DNA from: Calliopum simillimum | Taxonomy: Eukaryota; Arthropoda; Insecta; Diptera; Lauxaniidae | DNA: 64,000 nucleotides | Direction: 5' to 3' | NCBI GenBank assembly: GCA_951812925.1 | Contig: OX638370.1 | Coordinates: 31,739,948-31,803,947, forward strand | Shown here: one piece after another, positions 10,141 to 22,171 of the stretch | How the letters are laid out: the number at the start of each line of letters is the position of its first letter | Numbering within the stretch: the first letter of the stretch is position 1 | The notes under the pieces: generated by a model | What the model was told of the DNA's origin: nothing | What the model saw: the letters and a program-made list of their open reading frames with translations, nothing else | Databases searched by the model: none | Program-made: the position numbers and the translations under genes

Positions 10141-10493
10141 ATTCCGAGAAATTTTTTAAATCATTATTTATTGTGTCTGTCTTAGACGATCCAAGAACAA
10201 TAAAAAAAACAATTTTTCATGGGTGTTGTAGTCCCGAAAAATATGGAAAATATTTGTATGTTGCGTTTGTTTTAGACGAGCCAAAATTCTATGCTGACTG
10301 CATTTAGTTCAGTGATTTTGAAACGGTGATACCCTTGAGTGAAAATGTGCTTTACCTACCACTTGAAAGCCAAATTTAACATTTTAATGGTAAAATATTA
10401 GACGGACGGCTTTTTGTATGATCGCCCACGTACTTTGGCGAATCAAATCAATCTTTCCCAAATCAAATTAAACTTCGCAAAAAATACATTCAA
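10141..10493. other. Intergenic DNA with a degenerate direct repeat
   Basis: Two related segments, about 10137-10193 and 10222-10273, share TTATA/TTGTAG-ATTCCGA and a TTAGACGAKCCA end, so a weak duplication of about 85-bp spacing exists. No gene. Confidence 0.4.
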
Positions 10494-11389
10494 CTTACCT
10501 TACCTTACCTTACCTTACCTTACCTTACCTTACCTTACCTTACCTTACCTTACCTTACCTTACCTTACCTTACCTTACCTTACCTTACCTTACCTTACCT
10601 TACCTTACCTTACCTTACCTTACCTTACCTTACCTTACCTTACCTTACCTTACCTTACCTTACCTTACCTTACCTTACCTTACCTTACCTTACCTTACCT
10701 TACCTTACCTTACCTTACCTTACCTTACCTTACCTTACCTTACCTTACCTTACCTTACCTTACCTTACCTTACCTTACCTTACCTTACCTTACCTTACCT
10801 TACCTTACCTTACCTTACCTTACCTTACCTTACCTTACCTTACCTTACCTTACCTTACCTTACCTTACCTTACCTTACCTTACCTTACCTTACCTTACCT
10901 TACCTTACCTTACCTTACCTTACCTTACCTTACCTTACCTTACCTTACCTTACCTTACCTTACCTTACCTTACCTTACCTTACCTTACCTTACCTTACCT
11001 TACCTTACCTTACCTTACCTTACCTTACCTTACCTTACCTTACCTTACCTTACCTTACCTTACCTTACCTTACCTTACCTTACCTTACCTTACCTTACCT
11101 TACCTTACCTTACCTTACCTTACCTTACCTTACCTTACCTTACCTTACCTTACCTTACCTTACCTTACCTTACCTTACCTTACCTTACCTTACCTTACCT
11201 TACCTTACCTTACCTTACCTTACCTTACCTTACCTTACCTTACCTTACCTTACCTTACCTTACCTTACCTTACCTTACCTTACCTTACCTTACCTTACCT
11301 TACCTTACCTTACCTTACCTTACCTTACCTTACCTTACCTTACCTTACCTTACCTTACCTTACCTTACCTTACCTTACCTTACCTTACC
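10494..11389 (+). repeat. Pentanucleotide satellite (TTACC)n, about 179 perfect copies
   Basis: 896 bp of uninterrupted CTTAC/TTACC units with no visible substitution. The three plus frames all give a repeating YLTLP pentapeptide, so the 337-codon open frame across it is an artefact. The complement is GGTAA, which is not the insect telomere unit (GGTTA). Confidence 0.97.
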
Positions 11390-13687
11390 CACAAAAATCA
11401 CTTCATCATATCTCTGAAAATATTTAACGCACATGAATGAGATTTGATACATGTGTACAGAGCGCCAGGACAAATAATGTTAGCTGGGAAAATGGGCGAT
11501 GCCACACCCCTAAAAAAAGTCATGATTGTGAGATTTGGTACACAATAAAATGAATGAGATCCTTTGGAAAAATTGTTGATGCCACGTCAACTTAACAAGA
11601 TGAAGTGAATCAGCATTCACTGGGATATCCTGGTTTTTTGAGAGATTTTCAATTTAAAATTTTTATGGTGGAAAAAATGTCACGTTCGTATTGTCACGTA
11701 TCGATTCAGATTATGATCAAAACAAAGAAAAGTACAGATGATATTTGAATCAAACAAATTACATTATAAAGTAACATTATTTTACAAGAATCTAAAATCA
11801 AGCAGTTGCACTAAAAAATTCTGACTTGTTTCAATGAACTGTTACTTTCTTTGAATAGGCACCAAAAGTACTTCTATTTTTGTCACGTTCGTTTTACATC
11901 TTTTTTTGCGTGTTTCTTGGAACTAAGACTTCGCCTGCTATTAACGTTGACACTAATTACCTAAGAGCTATAATGTAAAGTAAAAAGTAAAATAAAAATA
12001 TATTTTATTTCCACTTATTTTGCACTTTAAATATGTTCGAAGGTCACGTTCGTCATTTGAAAAATTCTCTTATGCTTTTAATATGAACTTATTTCCAACT
12101 TTCTGCTTGATCTTAGGTATGGTATACGCTTTGAAGCTTTACTCTGTTTAACATGCACAGCATACTTACCACGTGTTTAACTCTTTTCATCTGGATGACT
12201 TATATTTACTCACTCCATAATCTTGCATGTTACTCACACGCCGTGTTGTACATTAAACACTAAAAAACACTAAATAGAAACATGTTTTTATACTAAGTTT
12301 TACTTTTATTAATTTAAAAATTAGGTACCAAAGCAACTGTTATCATTTATTTATAATTTATCAGTTATCTAAATTATATATTCATTTATTACACAAATTC
12401 GTTTTTATCATTTTTTTTAATTTATTCATTTTTACACGTTTCATTTCAGCGCCATAATCCCAAAGATGTATGTATTCCAAAATTTTAATTTTTTTTTTAT
12501 AAAATAAGACAAAAACATATAACATGAGCATATGACCCTAAAATGTTATTAAAACCATACTACGAAATCACAAATTTTGTTAAAAACTATTCACACCTGG
12601 TGCTTTGTAGAATAAGCTTACACAAAAGACTATGTAGCATTATCTTCAAGTAATTCAAAAGAGATATTAAAAAACTCTGAAAAAAATCCTTCAAAAACCA
12701 ATCAACAATAATTGCAAGCCCCAAAAAGGTAAGACTGCAGCAAATAAGAAACTTACAAAGTAAACAAATAAATAAATCACAAAATGAATTTATGATGACA
12801 AGTCATTGCCAATACAGGCAGCACATTGTTATTGTTTCTGTGTAAAATAAAAAAAATAAAAACTTTTTAACGCTTTTACCAAAAAAAAAAAAAAACAAAA
12901 TTACAAAATGCACAAATCAACAAAATGTAGACTGAAATTGTTTTTGCTCAGAAACGACAAAATTGCATTGCATACTTTTGTGCGCTCTCATCATCAGAAT
13001 AAACACGTTATTGACGGCGCGCATGAAATTGCAATTCGTAGGCATTGTTTTTATGGGGTTTTTGTTATTTGTTGTTTATTTGTCTATATTGTTATTGCAG
13101 CTTTTGACAGTTTTGAAAATTTTGTGGATTTAAGCACAATTTATATTGTTTTTATTGAAGAAATGTGAGTTGAAAAATTATATTGACAATTTTCCTTTAG
13201 TTTTTTTAAATTTTTTTCTTTCGTCAGTTTTGGCTCATTGCCAAAACAATGAAAATTTTAGAAACTTTTACATATCAGAAAGCTTAAATAAATGATTAAA
13301 CTGATTGTGCCATGAAAACTGAAATATTTTTTTATGTTGACATAATGCAGCATAAGCTCTTGTACTATGTGCTAGTGTGAAACACACAGACAAAAATATG
13401 ATGTACCGCCGTAGAATATGCAACTAAACTAATAAAATACATAAAGTATAGAAATTGTTTAAGAAATATACCAGAAAAATATCCAAAAAAAGAAATTGGC
13501 AACAGTCTGAAACCCAAAGTTTTTTGATTCTACTATGAAAAGTAAAACGTCTCATTTAGTAATTAAAAACGTTTCAATATCACTTCGAAAAGTAAATGTC
13601 TTCAAACAACAGAAGATAGTCAGGACATTCATCGGATTACTCTCACCTTTTGACGAGTGTATGGTATTTCTGTTCAGCACCGATTAC
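11390..13687. other. AT-rich intergenic DNA, no gene seen
   Basis: Contains two TGTCACGTTCGT-type words near 11677 and 11881 and another CACGTTCGT at 12045, in otherwise unique AT-rich sequence. The 86-codon frame at 12908-13168 lacks recognisable motifs. No repeats with partners were found. Confidence 0.45.
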
Positions 13688-14042
13688 ATATCGCCGGTGC
13701 TTACGAAGAAAATCTTCCAACCGAAAGTTGCGGCGAAAAAAATGTTTTTTTTTAAATTGCGGCGAAAAAAATCTTTTTTGTAATATGCGGACAAGAAAAT
13801 CACTTTTACAAAATGCGGCGAAGAAAATCTTTTTATTTAGTGAATACTTCGACGAGTTACGAAAATAAACATTTCACTTAAAATCACAACGAATGAAGCG
13901 AGATTTTCTTATCCGCATTTTGTAAAAAGTGATTTTCTTGTCCGCATTCGCACAAAAAATATCTTTTTCGCCGCAGTTTGAAAAGAAGGATTTTCTTGTC
14001 CGCATTTAAAGAAGAGATAGTCTTCGTAAGCACCGGCGATAT
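13688..14042. mobile_element. Foldback MITE with ATATCGCCGGTGCTTACG ends
   Basis: ATATCGCCGGTGCTTACGAA at 13688 is repeated as its exact complement ending at 14042. Between them a subrepeat of roughly AATGCGGMSAAGAAAATC occurs at least four times on the left arm and complemented on the right arm, so the whole 355 bp can fold into one hairpin. Non-coding. Confidence 0.8.
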
Positions 14043-14097
14043 AACGTACTAGCTTTCCTTGCCCGCTTCGCTATGCATATGTTTGCTTTGTGATTTA

Positions 14098-14945
14098 TAC
14101 CCTACATACAGAGTATATTAATTTTATTCTTTCGTTTGTAACGCAGATAAGGAGGCGTGGCAGGTATAGAAAAGTATATATACTTCTGCAGCGTCACCTC
14201 CTGAATCGACATAGCCATGTTCGTCTGTCTGGCTGGCTGCGTGTGGAAATATTTTTCACGGAAAAGCGAACAAAGATATTTCAATTGAATTTGGTACAGT
14301 GGCTTTGCCGTAAAAGTTAGCTCGATGGATTGAAAATGAGTGAAATTGGTCAACGGACACGCCTACTGCCCTTACAAAAAATATATTCAAAATGCAATAA
14401 TACGATCATTATCAAAATACACATAAATACTAAGGATAGTAGGTGCAAACTCTGCACAAAAACTAGGCGAATTCAGACTTGAGGCCATGGCACCTCTCAT
14501 ATAAACAAAAGCTTCAAATCGTGATGCTGAAAACGTTTTCTGAAATATCCCAAACAAATTGCACTCAAACACTCATAACAGTAAGTGCAAGCTTTGATCA
14601 AAAACCAGATGAACTCGGACAAGAGGGCGTGACAGCTTCAAAATGCTATACTTAAAGCATTTTTTGAGATAACCCTACCAAATTTCACTCAGACACTAAG
14701 GACAGTAAATTCAAGCTCTTCACAAAAATAAGAAAAACTCGGGGAAGCAAAAGTTTTAAAAAGCTGTGCAGGAAGCATTTTTTAAGAAAATTAAACCAAA
14801 TTTTGTACAGATATTTGGAATAGTTAGTGCAAGATCTGATCAAAATCAAAGTGAGTTCAGTCAAGTCAGTCAAAATATTGCTGGTGTAGGGTATATTATT
14901 TTTTAGCCAGGCTAAAGCTTACACCCTTACTAGTTTCATTTGCGA
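14098..14945 (+). repeat. Dispersed repeat R1, copy a (near full length)
   Basis: Begins TACCCTACATACAGAGTATA and ends GTGTAGGGTATATTATT...ACACCCTTACTAGTTT. Inside are the family landmarks GGAGGCGTGGCAGGTATAG, CACCTCCTGAATCGACATAG, CAACGGACACGCCTAC, and repeated segments of about 120 bp with CAAAAACT..GAACTCGGACAAGAGG and GTGGCACCTC. Class unknown; the family has no coding region. Confidence 0.7.
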
Positions 14946-15083
14946 AAAGTTTCCTAAAGAAACATTATTTTTTAAACGTTTCAGTGATTAAAATTGCAAA
15001 AAAATGTGTTAAAATATATTCGTGTGATCCAGGAAATGAATCAATTAAAGCTTGTTAATTTTGAATATCTAGATATTCTTCGT

Positions 15084-15437
15084 TTTGACTATAAATCTTT
15101 TGGGTGACCTTCGAGAACCTTTGGGTGTCCCAAAAAGTAAATCAATTAAATTCTTTTGATACTCCGCCATAGATGTTTTCCCTCTATGTAGTATATCAAG
15201 ATCTTCCTCGCTTTGACTATGAGTCCTTCGCATGACTTCTGACTGCCCCAGGAAAAATTCTATTAAGACTTGTTGATAGTTCACCATGGTTGTTTTCCCT
15301 GTAGTTTACCTAGAGATTCATTGTTTAGAACATGAATCATACAGGGCACCTTTGACTGCCTCAGAAAATGAATGAATTAAATCTTACTGATTTCCCTAAT
15401 ATGGTGTTTGTTTTGACTTTGAAGCCTTCGGGTTATG
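15084..15437. repeat. Degenerate tandem repeat, about 90-125 bp units
   Basis: Units start with TTGACTATRARTC at 15084 and 15212, a more diverged one at about 15323, and TTTGACTTTGAAGCC near 15410. Each carries TTTGGGTGTCCC or TGACTGCCCCAG, a TTAAAT/TTAAGA word and GTTTTCCCT. A minus-strand frame at 15069-15287 reads through two units, giving related segments (YQQVLIEFFLG and YQKNLIDLLFG). It may be an old coding remnant, but no larger gene is supported. The last unit continues after the foldback, at about 16623. Confidence 0.6.
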
Positions 15438-16622
15438 CCCCAGACAAACTAATGCAGCTCTAATGCACATTACAGACGCAATAATGTGAAACTTTTCATT
15501 GCATGGTTTTAGGCATTTTTTAAATACTTATTTCATAGACAGAAAATTTTTTGGAAATAACGCCAGATATTTTCTGGCATTAATTTTTGGAAATAAAGCC
15601 AAAAACTGATTAGGAAACAACGCCAGAATTTTTGAAAATAATGCCAAAGGAAATAACGCCATAGAAAATAACGCCAGAAAGTTTTTTGGAAATAACGCCA
15701 GAAAAATCTTCATACAAAATTCTGGCGTTATTTCCATTTTGTTTTGGAAATAAAACCAAAAACTTTTCTGCCGTTATTTCCAAAAATTATGGCTTTATTT
15801 CCAAAAATTATGTAGTTTATAGAAAGGAAATAACGTCATAGGAAATAACGCCAGAAAATTTTTTGGAAATAACGCCAGAAAAATCAGCATACAAAATTCT
15901 GCCATTATTTCCATTTTGTTTTGGAAATAAGGCCAAAAACTTTTCTGGCGTTATTTCCTAGTTAATTTTTGGTTTTATTTTCAAAACAAAATAGAAATAA
16001 CGCCAGAATTTCGTACGGCGATTTTTTTGGCGTTATTTCCAAAAAATTTTCTGGCTTTTTTTCCTATGGCGTTATTTCCTATGGCATTATTTCCAAACAT
16101 TCTGGCGTTATTTCCTAATTAGTTTTTGGCTTTATTTCCAAAAAATAATGCCAGAAAATTTCTGGCGTTATTTCCAAAAAATTTTCTGGCGTTATTTCCT
16201 ATGGCGTTATTTCCTTTTTCTAAACTACATTATTTTTGGAAATAACGCCATAATTTTTGGAAATAACGCCAGAAAAGTTTTTGGCTTTATTTCCAAAACA
16301 AAATGGAAATAACGCCAGAATTTTGTATGAAGACTTTTCTGGCGTCATTTCCAAAAAATTTTCTGGCGTTATTTCCTATGGCGTTATTTCAGGGAGCCAA
16401 AGAAAATTTCCCAATTCAGGGTCCTAAACCATCAAAAACAAGATTAGTGTAGTGAGTTAAGCATCAGAAAAGCTAATTAGAATTTTTTGGACCCTGAATT
16501 GAGAAATTTTTTTTAATCAATGTCTATGAAATATGTATTTAAAAAAAAAGCCTAAAATCATGCAATAAAAAGTTTCACATTATTGCGGCTGTAATGTACA
16601 TTAGAGCTGCCGTCTGTCTGGG
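15438..16622. mobile_element. Foldback element built on a GGAAATAACGCCAGAA subrepeat
   Basis: Outer terminal inverted repeats of roughly 85-95 bp run from CCCAGAC (15438) to about 15530 and from about 16525 to GTCTGGG (16622). Both contain GCAGCTCTAATG, CATTACAG and ATAATGTGAAACTTTT. The inner 15545-16390 is made of dozens of GGAAATAACGCCAGAA units in both orientations, arranged so the left half is largely complementary to the right half. A smaller hairpin (AATTCAGGGTCC, 16410-16505) lies near the right end. No coding capacity. Resembles the architecture of fly foldback elements with repeat-built arms; not identified with a known family. Confidence 0.85.
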
Positions 16623-18229
16623 ACCTTACGTTTGGGTGTCCCAGAAAACTATCAATGTGATATACACGTTATACACCTATGTAACGAAAAGTGTTGCAGT
16701 CTTGTAATTTTATACCAAGCGCAGCCAAAGTAAGTTCCTTTCAAAAATTTTAAGACTTTGACTTTTTAGAAGTTGAGCTTCTTTGGAGCATTTCAATTTC
16801 AAGCATTATATCTCAAATCAAATGCTTATATCAAAAACAATTCTTCATAAAGCTGACAGAGCATATCGAAATTTCCTTATAATCGAAATTAAGTAGTGCA
16901 TTTAGCATTGAAATTTATATAACTCAGTCTAATTATCGCAAAAAACAGCTGTATCTAAGATTTTCTTTAGATTTAAAAGTAAGATGAGTTCAGTTACTGA
17001 CTATTCCTTTGAAAGCACAAAGAAATTAAGTCTTAGTGAACAAGTTCACACAGGACTCCAAGAAAGTTGCACCATTTGGCAAACCGTATATTAAAGAATT
17101 TGACTGATTTGCACTGATTATACGTTAGCTATGCATATGATACGAATTTTAACATTATTTTAAATTGCAAAAATGTTCTTGGAATGCAATTTCCTTACTT
17201 CAGTTATGTATTTTTCAAACAGATTACAAAATTTCTTGCAAAATTTACGATATGAACATTTTATATTAGATATAATTTTTATTACCTCATCCTTTTTTCA
17301 CTATCATTGACTTTATGCGCTTAAATGTAATAAAAAAATATGCATTTTCAGCTTCATAAAATAACGACGACAGCATGAAACAACGTAAAAAATGCATATG
17401 CAGTAAATACGTTTCCCCAAAAAGTAGACTACGTTTTATTTTTTATATTTTCATACGAGTGCATACATAGTAGGTATTACTTGCTAGTTTTTGTTATTTT
17501 TGCCTGGAAGCAGTTAAAAAACATTGTAAAAATATAAAACATAAAACAAAAAAATAAAAATAAAGAAATAAAACAAAAAAGTAATTGTCATTTTTATGTG
17601 CGGAACGTGTTTTGTTATGTAAACAAACGCTCAAAAAATAAACAAAAACAAAAATAACAAATAAATAAAATCACAACAAAGGTAGTGGAGTAACAACTTT
17701 CTCCTCTGACGTTAAAGTAAAACTCTACACAAAATATAAAGTTAAGCAACAACAACATAATGCATATTTCTTTGTAACTAAAAATACAGCAATACACAAG
17801 GAAACATTTGAACGATAAATTTTTGATAATACACTGAGCTATGTATAGTATATGTGTATGTACTTACTATGTCTTCACTTTGTGCAAAAGATTAAGAAAA
17901 GCTGTGATATATTGGCTTTTCATAAATTTGACTTTGTTGCAAAAATATGTTGCCTTAAATTTGTTCATCTTTAAGGTTTCATCTTAAGATTTCTTGTAAA
18001 GAAGAAAAAAAAAATATTTGAAAAAATATATCGCAAGACATGGCTAGGTGGAAAGGATCTTAGTTTCAAAACAAATTACCCGCACGTTTTCTTCTGAATT
18101 GGTAACTGGTGACATTCAGGTACCATAATCCATTTTCTATAAAATCGTATGTGGTGCCGTTTTTGACAAATCACAATTTTAATGAAATTTTCCATATTAA
18201 GCGAAAACCTTAAAAATTAAAACCAACAA
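16623..18229. other. AT-rich intergenic DNA, no gene seen
   Basis: The first 40 bp continue the tandem repeat interrupted by the foldback. The rest is unique-looking, with A-rich runs near 17520-17650. Nothing supportable as a gene. Confidence 0.45.
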
Positions 18230-19646
18230 TAAACTAGTAAGGACGTTACCTTTATTCTGGTTGAACATTTAATACCCTATACTGCAGTATTTTGAAAATT
18301 TTCCTTGTACTGGTGGTGCCACGACCTTTTGTCCGAATTTACATAGCTTTTGCTCAGATATAGCACGTACTGTTCTTAGTGTCTGAGCAAAACTTCGTTG
18401 GATTGTCTGAAAAAACGCTTTCAATAATGAATTTTGAAGCTTCTACTTATATAAGAGGTGCCGCGCCCCATTTTCTGAAATTGCCTAGTTTTTTCCAGAG
18501 CTTGCGCTTACCGTCCCTAGTATTTATGTATATTTTGGTTGTAATGTTGTGAAAAATACTCCTTAAGTTGCACTTTGAATATATATTTTGTATAGGCGAT
18601 AGGCGTGTCCGTTGACCAATTTCAAGCATTTTTAACACAAAGAGCTAGCTTTGACGATGAAGGCAGTATATCAAAGTTTATTGAATTATCTTGCTTCCAA
18701 AAAATATTAAAACGATTTCAACGGACAGACAGACATCCAGACACACATCCAGAGAGACAGAAAGAGTCACGAGGCGACGTTGATCAAGAATACATCGATA
18801 CCTTAGTGCGCTATAGTCCTATCTCCATTTTTCCAATTGTTGGGAAATGCATAAAGAAGATTTCAAACAGTGGTTATTTAGAATTGGCTGTTATTTTGAT
18901 ACAACGATATATGCAATAATTTTAGCTATAGTATATTTTAGCATAATTAAATATTTTTAACCAATTTTATTAATTTCTAACGAAATTCCAGCCAATTTAT
19001 AGCATGTCATTAATTTTGCTCTTACATAGAATTTCACTACTATTAAAATAAACGACAAATTTAGTAAATTTTTTGAATTTTTTCCACTAAAATGTCGTAA
19101 AAAGTCATGAAACGCGTAGAAAACACGAAAAAACAATTTTTTTTATGCCCTAAACCAAGGATATATTCACTTTGTCCTTCCGTTTGTAACGCAGAGAAGG
19201 AGGCGTGGCAGATATAGAAAAGTATATATATTCTTGATCAGCATCACCTCCTGAGTCGATATAGCCTTCGTTGTCAAAGATAGCTCGGGGGATTGAAAAT
19301 GAGCGAAATCGGTCAACGGACACGCCTACCGCCCATACAAAAAATATATTCAAAATCCAATTTTAGGAGTATTTTTCACGACAATGCAACCAAAATACGC
19401 ATAACTACTAAAAATTGTAAGCGCAAGCTCTGAGAAAAAACTGAACGAATTCGAACAAGAGGGCGTGGCACCTCCCATAGAAGCAAAAGCTTCGAAACGC
19501 TATACTGAAAGCATTTTTTGAGATATTCGAACCAAGTTCGACTCAGACACTAAGAATCATAAATGAAAGCTCTCAACAAAAATTGGGTGAAATCTGACAA
19601 GGGGCCGTGGCACCTCCCATATAAGCAAAAGTTTCAAAATGCTATG

Positions 19647-21373
19647 GGGTCATTTCATCTCACATCGTCCAGGCAGTATTTTTTTTTTTTTTTGCATATT
19701 ATTTTTTTTCTAGTTTCTACATTGAAATCGATGAGACACGTATTTTTTCATTTTGCTTGATTTTGAGTTCTTTCGTCGTGGGGAATTTTTTAAAATTCGT
19801 CTACAAACTCGATTTTGCGCTATTGTCGCATGTCAATTTTTACGGAAAATGTGATAACTTTGCGAAAAAACGTTCGATCTTCGTAATTTTTGGTATGTTT
19901 GTAGCTAAGAGGTTTCTCTAAAAGCAAAAAATATGATACAGGGTATATTTCAAAAAATAATTTTTATATCGTCATTTGAAAAAAAAAAATCAAAAAATTT
20001 TTGACTTGAAAAATTTCCAATTGCATCAGTTTTTTTTTTTTTTCTTCATATTTTTTTTTTAAATATCCATACATTTAATATTATGTAACAGCCACAAGGC
20101 AGTAGAGGACGTGGTAGACCCAAAACCAACTGGAAAAGGTCGTTGGAAAAGGAAATCCAAGAATCGGGAAAATCGTGGCAAGAGATCAAAGTCATCGCAA
20201 GGGATCGTGACAAATGGAGAGATTTCATATTGGCCCTATGCTCCTCCTAGGAGTTAAAGGAGAATACATACATACATACATGTAACAGCCTCTATTAGCC
20301 CAAATTCGTTGTTTGGGAATTATGATTTTTTGAAAAAACAGGTCCCAATTATTTAATAATTTTGGGCTTCATTCATTATATATGTTATCATTTCGTCAAA
20401 AGTAGCTCAATCGTTATGATATTTTGTCTGTCAACAGTCAAAGGTCCGTTTTAGAAGAAAAAATCATGAAGTGTAGTACATTTTTGGATATTTTTTTTAT
20501 AACCGTCTTTAAAATAGAAAAAAAATCAAATGACTTTTAGCCCAAAAATTTTAGCATTGGTACGATTTGTCCATTCTTTATTACTGTTTTTGTATATCAA
20601 TTTGTAAGTAGACAATTTTCAGAAGCTTTATTCATACCTTAATTTTGTTTTTTATTCAATATTATTTTTCAAACTCCATGCAAGTAGGTACATTTATTCG
20701 AGTAATTTGATTATTGCTGCAACATTGTTCCACTGGGTCTTCTTGGTCTTTCTGAACTTTTGTACGTCACGAGCTTCAAGTAATTTGACAGTCACATTTG
20801 GAGTATGCTTCTGAAAATTGTCTACTTACAAATTGTTATACAAAAACGGTAATAAAGAATGGACAAATCGTAGCAATGCTAAAATTTTTGGGCTAAAAGT
20901 CATTTGATTTTTTTTCTATTTTAAAGACGGTTATAAAAAAAATATCCAAAAATGTACTACACTTCATGATTCTTTCTTCTAGAACGGACTTTTGACTGTT
21001 GACAGACAAAATATCATAACGATTGAGCTACTTTTGGCGAAATGATAACATATATCATATATGACGATATAAAAATTATATTTTGAAATATACCCTGTAT
21101 CATATTTTTTTCTTTTAGAGGAACCTCTTAGCTACAAACATACCAAAAATTACGAAGATCGGACGTTTTTTCGCAAAGTTATCACATTTTCCGTGAAAAT
21201 TGACATGCGCAAAATCGAGTTTGTAGACGAATTTTAAAAAATTCCCCACGACGAAAGAACTCAAAATCAAGCAAAAGGAAAAAATACGTGTCTCATCGAT
21301 TTCAATGTAGAAACTATCAAAAAAATAATATGCAAAAAAAATACTGTCTGGACGATTTGAGATGAAATGACCC
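19647..21373. mobile_element. Long-arm foldback element, 1.73 kb, TATG target duplication
   Basis: The arms start GGGTCATTTCATCTCA and stay complementary for about 335 bp (19647-19985 with 21050-21373). A further inner pair, about 20375-20635 with 20808-21050, extends the fold, leaving a loop of only about 170 bp. TATG is duplicated at 19643-19646 and 21374-21377, and the interrupted R1 sequence reads smoothly across (GCTATG then ATGAAAG). About 390 bp of the left arm has no partner on the right, including a LINE insertion. No open frame that fits a transposase. Confidence 0.88.
20094..20279 (+). pseudogene. 5'-truncated LINE insertion, last 51 codons of its ORF2
   Basis: 186 bp flanked by an 11-bp target duplication ATGTAACAGCC (20083-20093 and 20280-20290). 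From 20095 the frame reads SRGRGRPKTNWKRSLEKE, then a Trp/Arg-rich stretch with ARDRDKWRDF, ending at TAG 20248-20250. This is the typical far C-terminal tail of an endonuclease/reverse transcriptase LINE ORF. A short 3' UTR follows, and the 3' end is a (CATA)n run. A classic severe 5' truncation by target-primed reverse transcription. It lies within one arm of the foldback, so it is the youngest layer of the nest. Confidence 0.85.
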
Positions 21374-22171
21374 TATGATGAAAGAGTTTTTTGAGATAAT
21401 CCAACCAAACTTCACTCAAATATTAAAGACTATAAATGCACGCTTTAAGCTAAAACTAGACGAACTCGGACAAGAGGGCGTGGCACCTCCTATATAAGCA
21501 AAAGCTTCAAAACGCTATACTGAAAACGTTTTTCACTCAGACACTAATATCTATAAATCCAAACTCTGGACAAAAACTGGGTGAACTCGGACAAGAGAGC
21601 GTAGCACCTCCCATATGAGCAAAATTTTAAAAATACTGCAGTGTAGGGTATTTAGTGTTTGGCCAGGCCAAATTTTACACCCTTATTAGTTTTTTTTTTT
21701 TTTTTAATTTTTGGAGGAGTGGACCCATGAGTGTAACCAAATTTGTTCACTAAAATGTTGCAAAAAGTCATGAAACGCGAAGAAAACGCGAAAAAACCAA
21801 AAAAATTTTTTTTAAATGTGACTTATTTGAATATTCAGTGGAGATAGGACAGGAGCGCTCATCAAAAAATTACAGTTAGGAGATAGGATTTTTCTTAATT
21901 ATCGAATATTTTGGTATTTTAGTGGTATTTTGACATCACACAGTTTTCCACACGGTAAAAAAGCCTACAATGATGCCATAACTGCAAAAATCTCAAAATC
22001 GCAAAAAGTAGAGATAGGACTATAGCGCTCTAAGGTATCGTTATATACTTTTTCATACCAGCCGCGCCTCCTTTTCGCATCACAAATGGAAATACAGAAT
22101 GAAAATTATTTATTCCCTGGGTGTTGGGAATAAAAACAGTGATTTAAGATGTATTTTGGGTTAGAATATCT

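Larger units (their letters stand above)
19144..21692 (+). repeat. Dispersed repeat R1, copy c, inserted in E2
   Basis: Starts TATGCCCTAAACCAAGGATA, follows the R1 order on the plus strand to about 19646, resumes at 21374 and ends ACACCCTTATTAGTTTT near 21692. Without the palindromic insert it is about 820 bp, matching copy a. It entered the A/T run in the middle of E2. Confidence 0.8.
18793..22043 (+). mobile_element. TA-flanked MITE E2, copy 1, split by R1 copy c
   Basis: Termini ATCGATACCTTAGTGCGCTA at 18794 and the complement at about 22020-22043. Removing the R1 copy c insertion (about 19144-21692) leaves about 700 bp, close to the uninterrupted 683-bp copy at 31068-31750. It is itself inserted at a TA in R1 copy b. 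Non-coding. Confidence 0.8.
18230..22130 (-). repeat. Dispersed repeat R1, copy b, outermost layer of a five-level nest
   Basis: The left part 18230-18792 carries the R1 landmarks on the minus strand (CTAGTAAGGACGTTACC end, GGTGCCACGACC, AGGCGTGTCCGTTGACC, CAGACAGACAT, GATCAAGAATA). The right part 22044-22130 resumes with ATATACTTTTTCATACCAGC, CGCCTCCTTTTCGCATCAC and CCCTGGGTGTTGGGAATAA, as in copy e. The intervening DNA is element E2 with further insertions. Confidence 0.8.

Noticed and set aside
10494..11389. Telomeric repeat
   Set aside because: The complement is GGTAA, not the insect GGTTA unit, and flies of this kind usually lack TTAGG telomeres; the array is interstitial.
10414..11427. 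337-codon frame of YLTLP repeats
   Set aside because: Translation of the (TTACC)n satellite; not a protein gene.
12908..13168. 86-codon protein gene
   Set aside because: No recognisable motif, low-complexity flanks, no initiator or splice context; likely chance.
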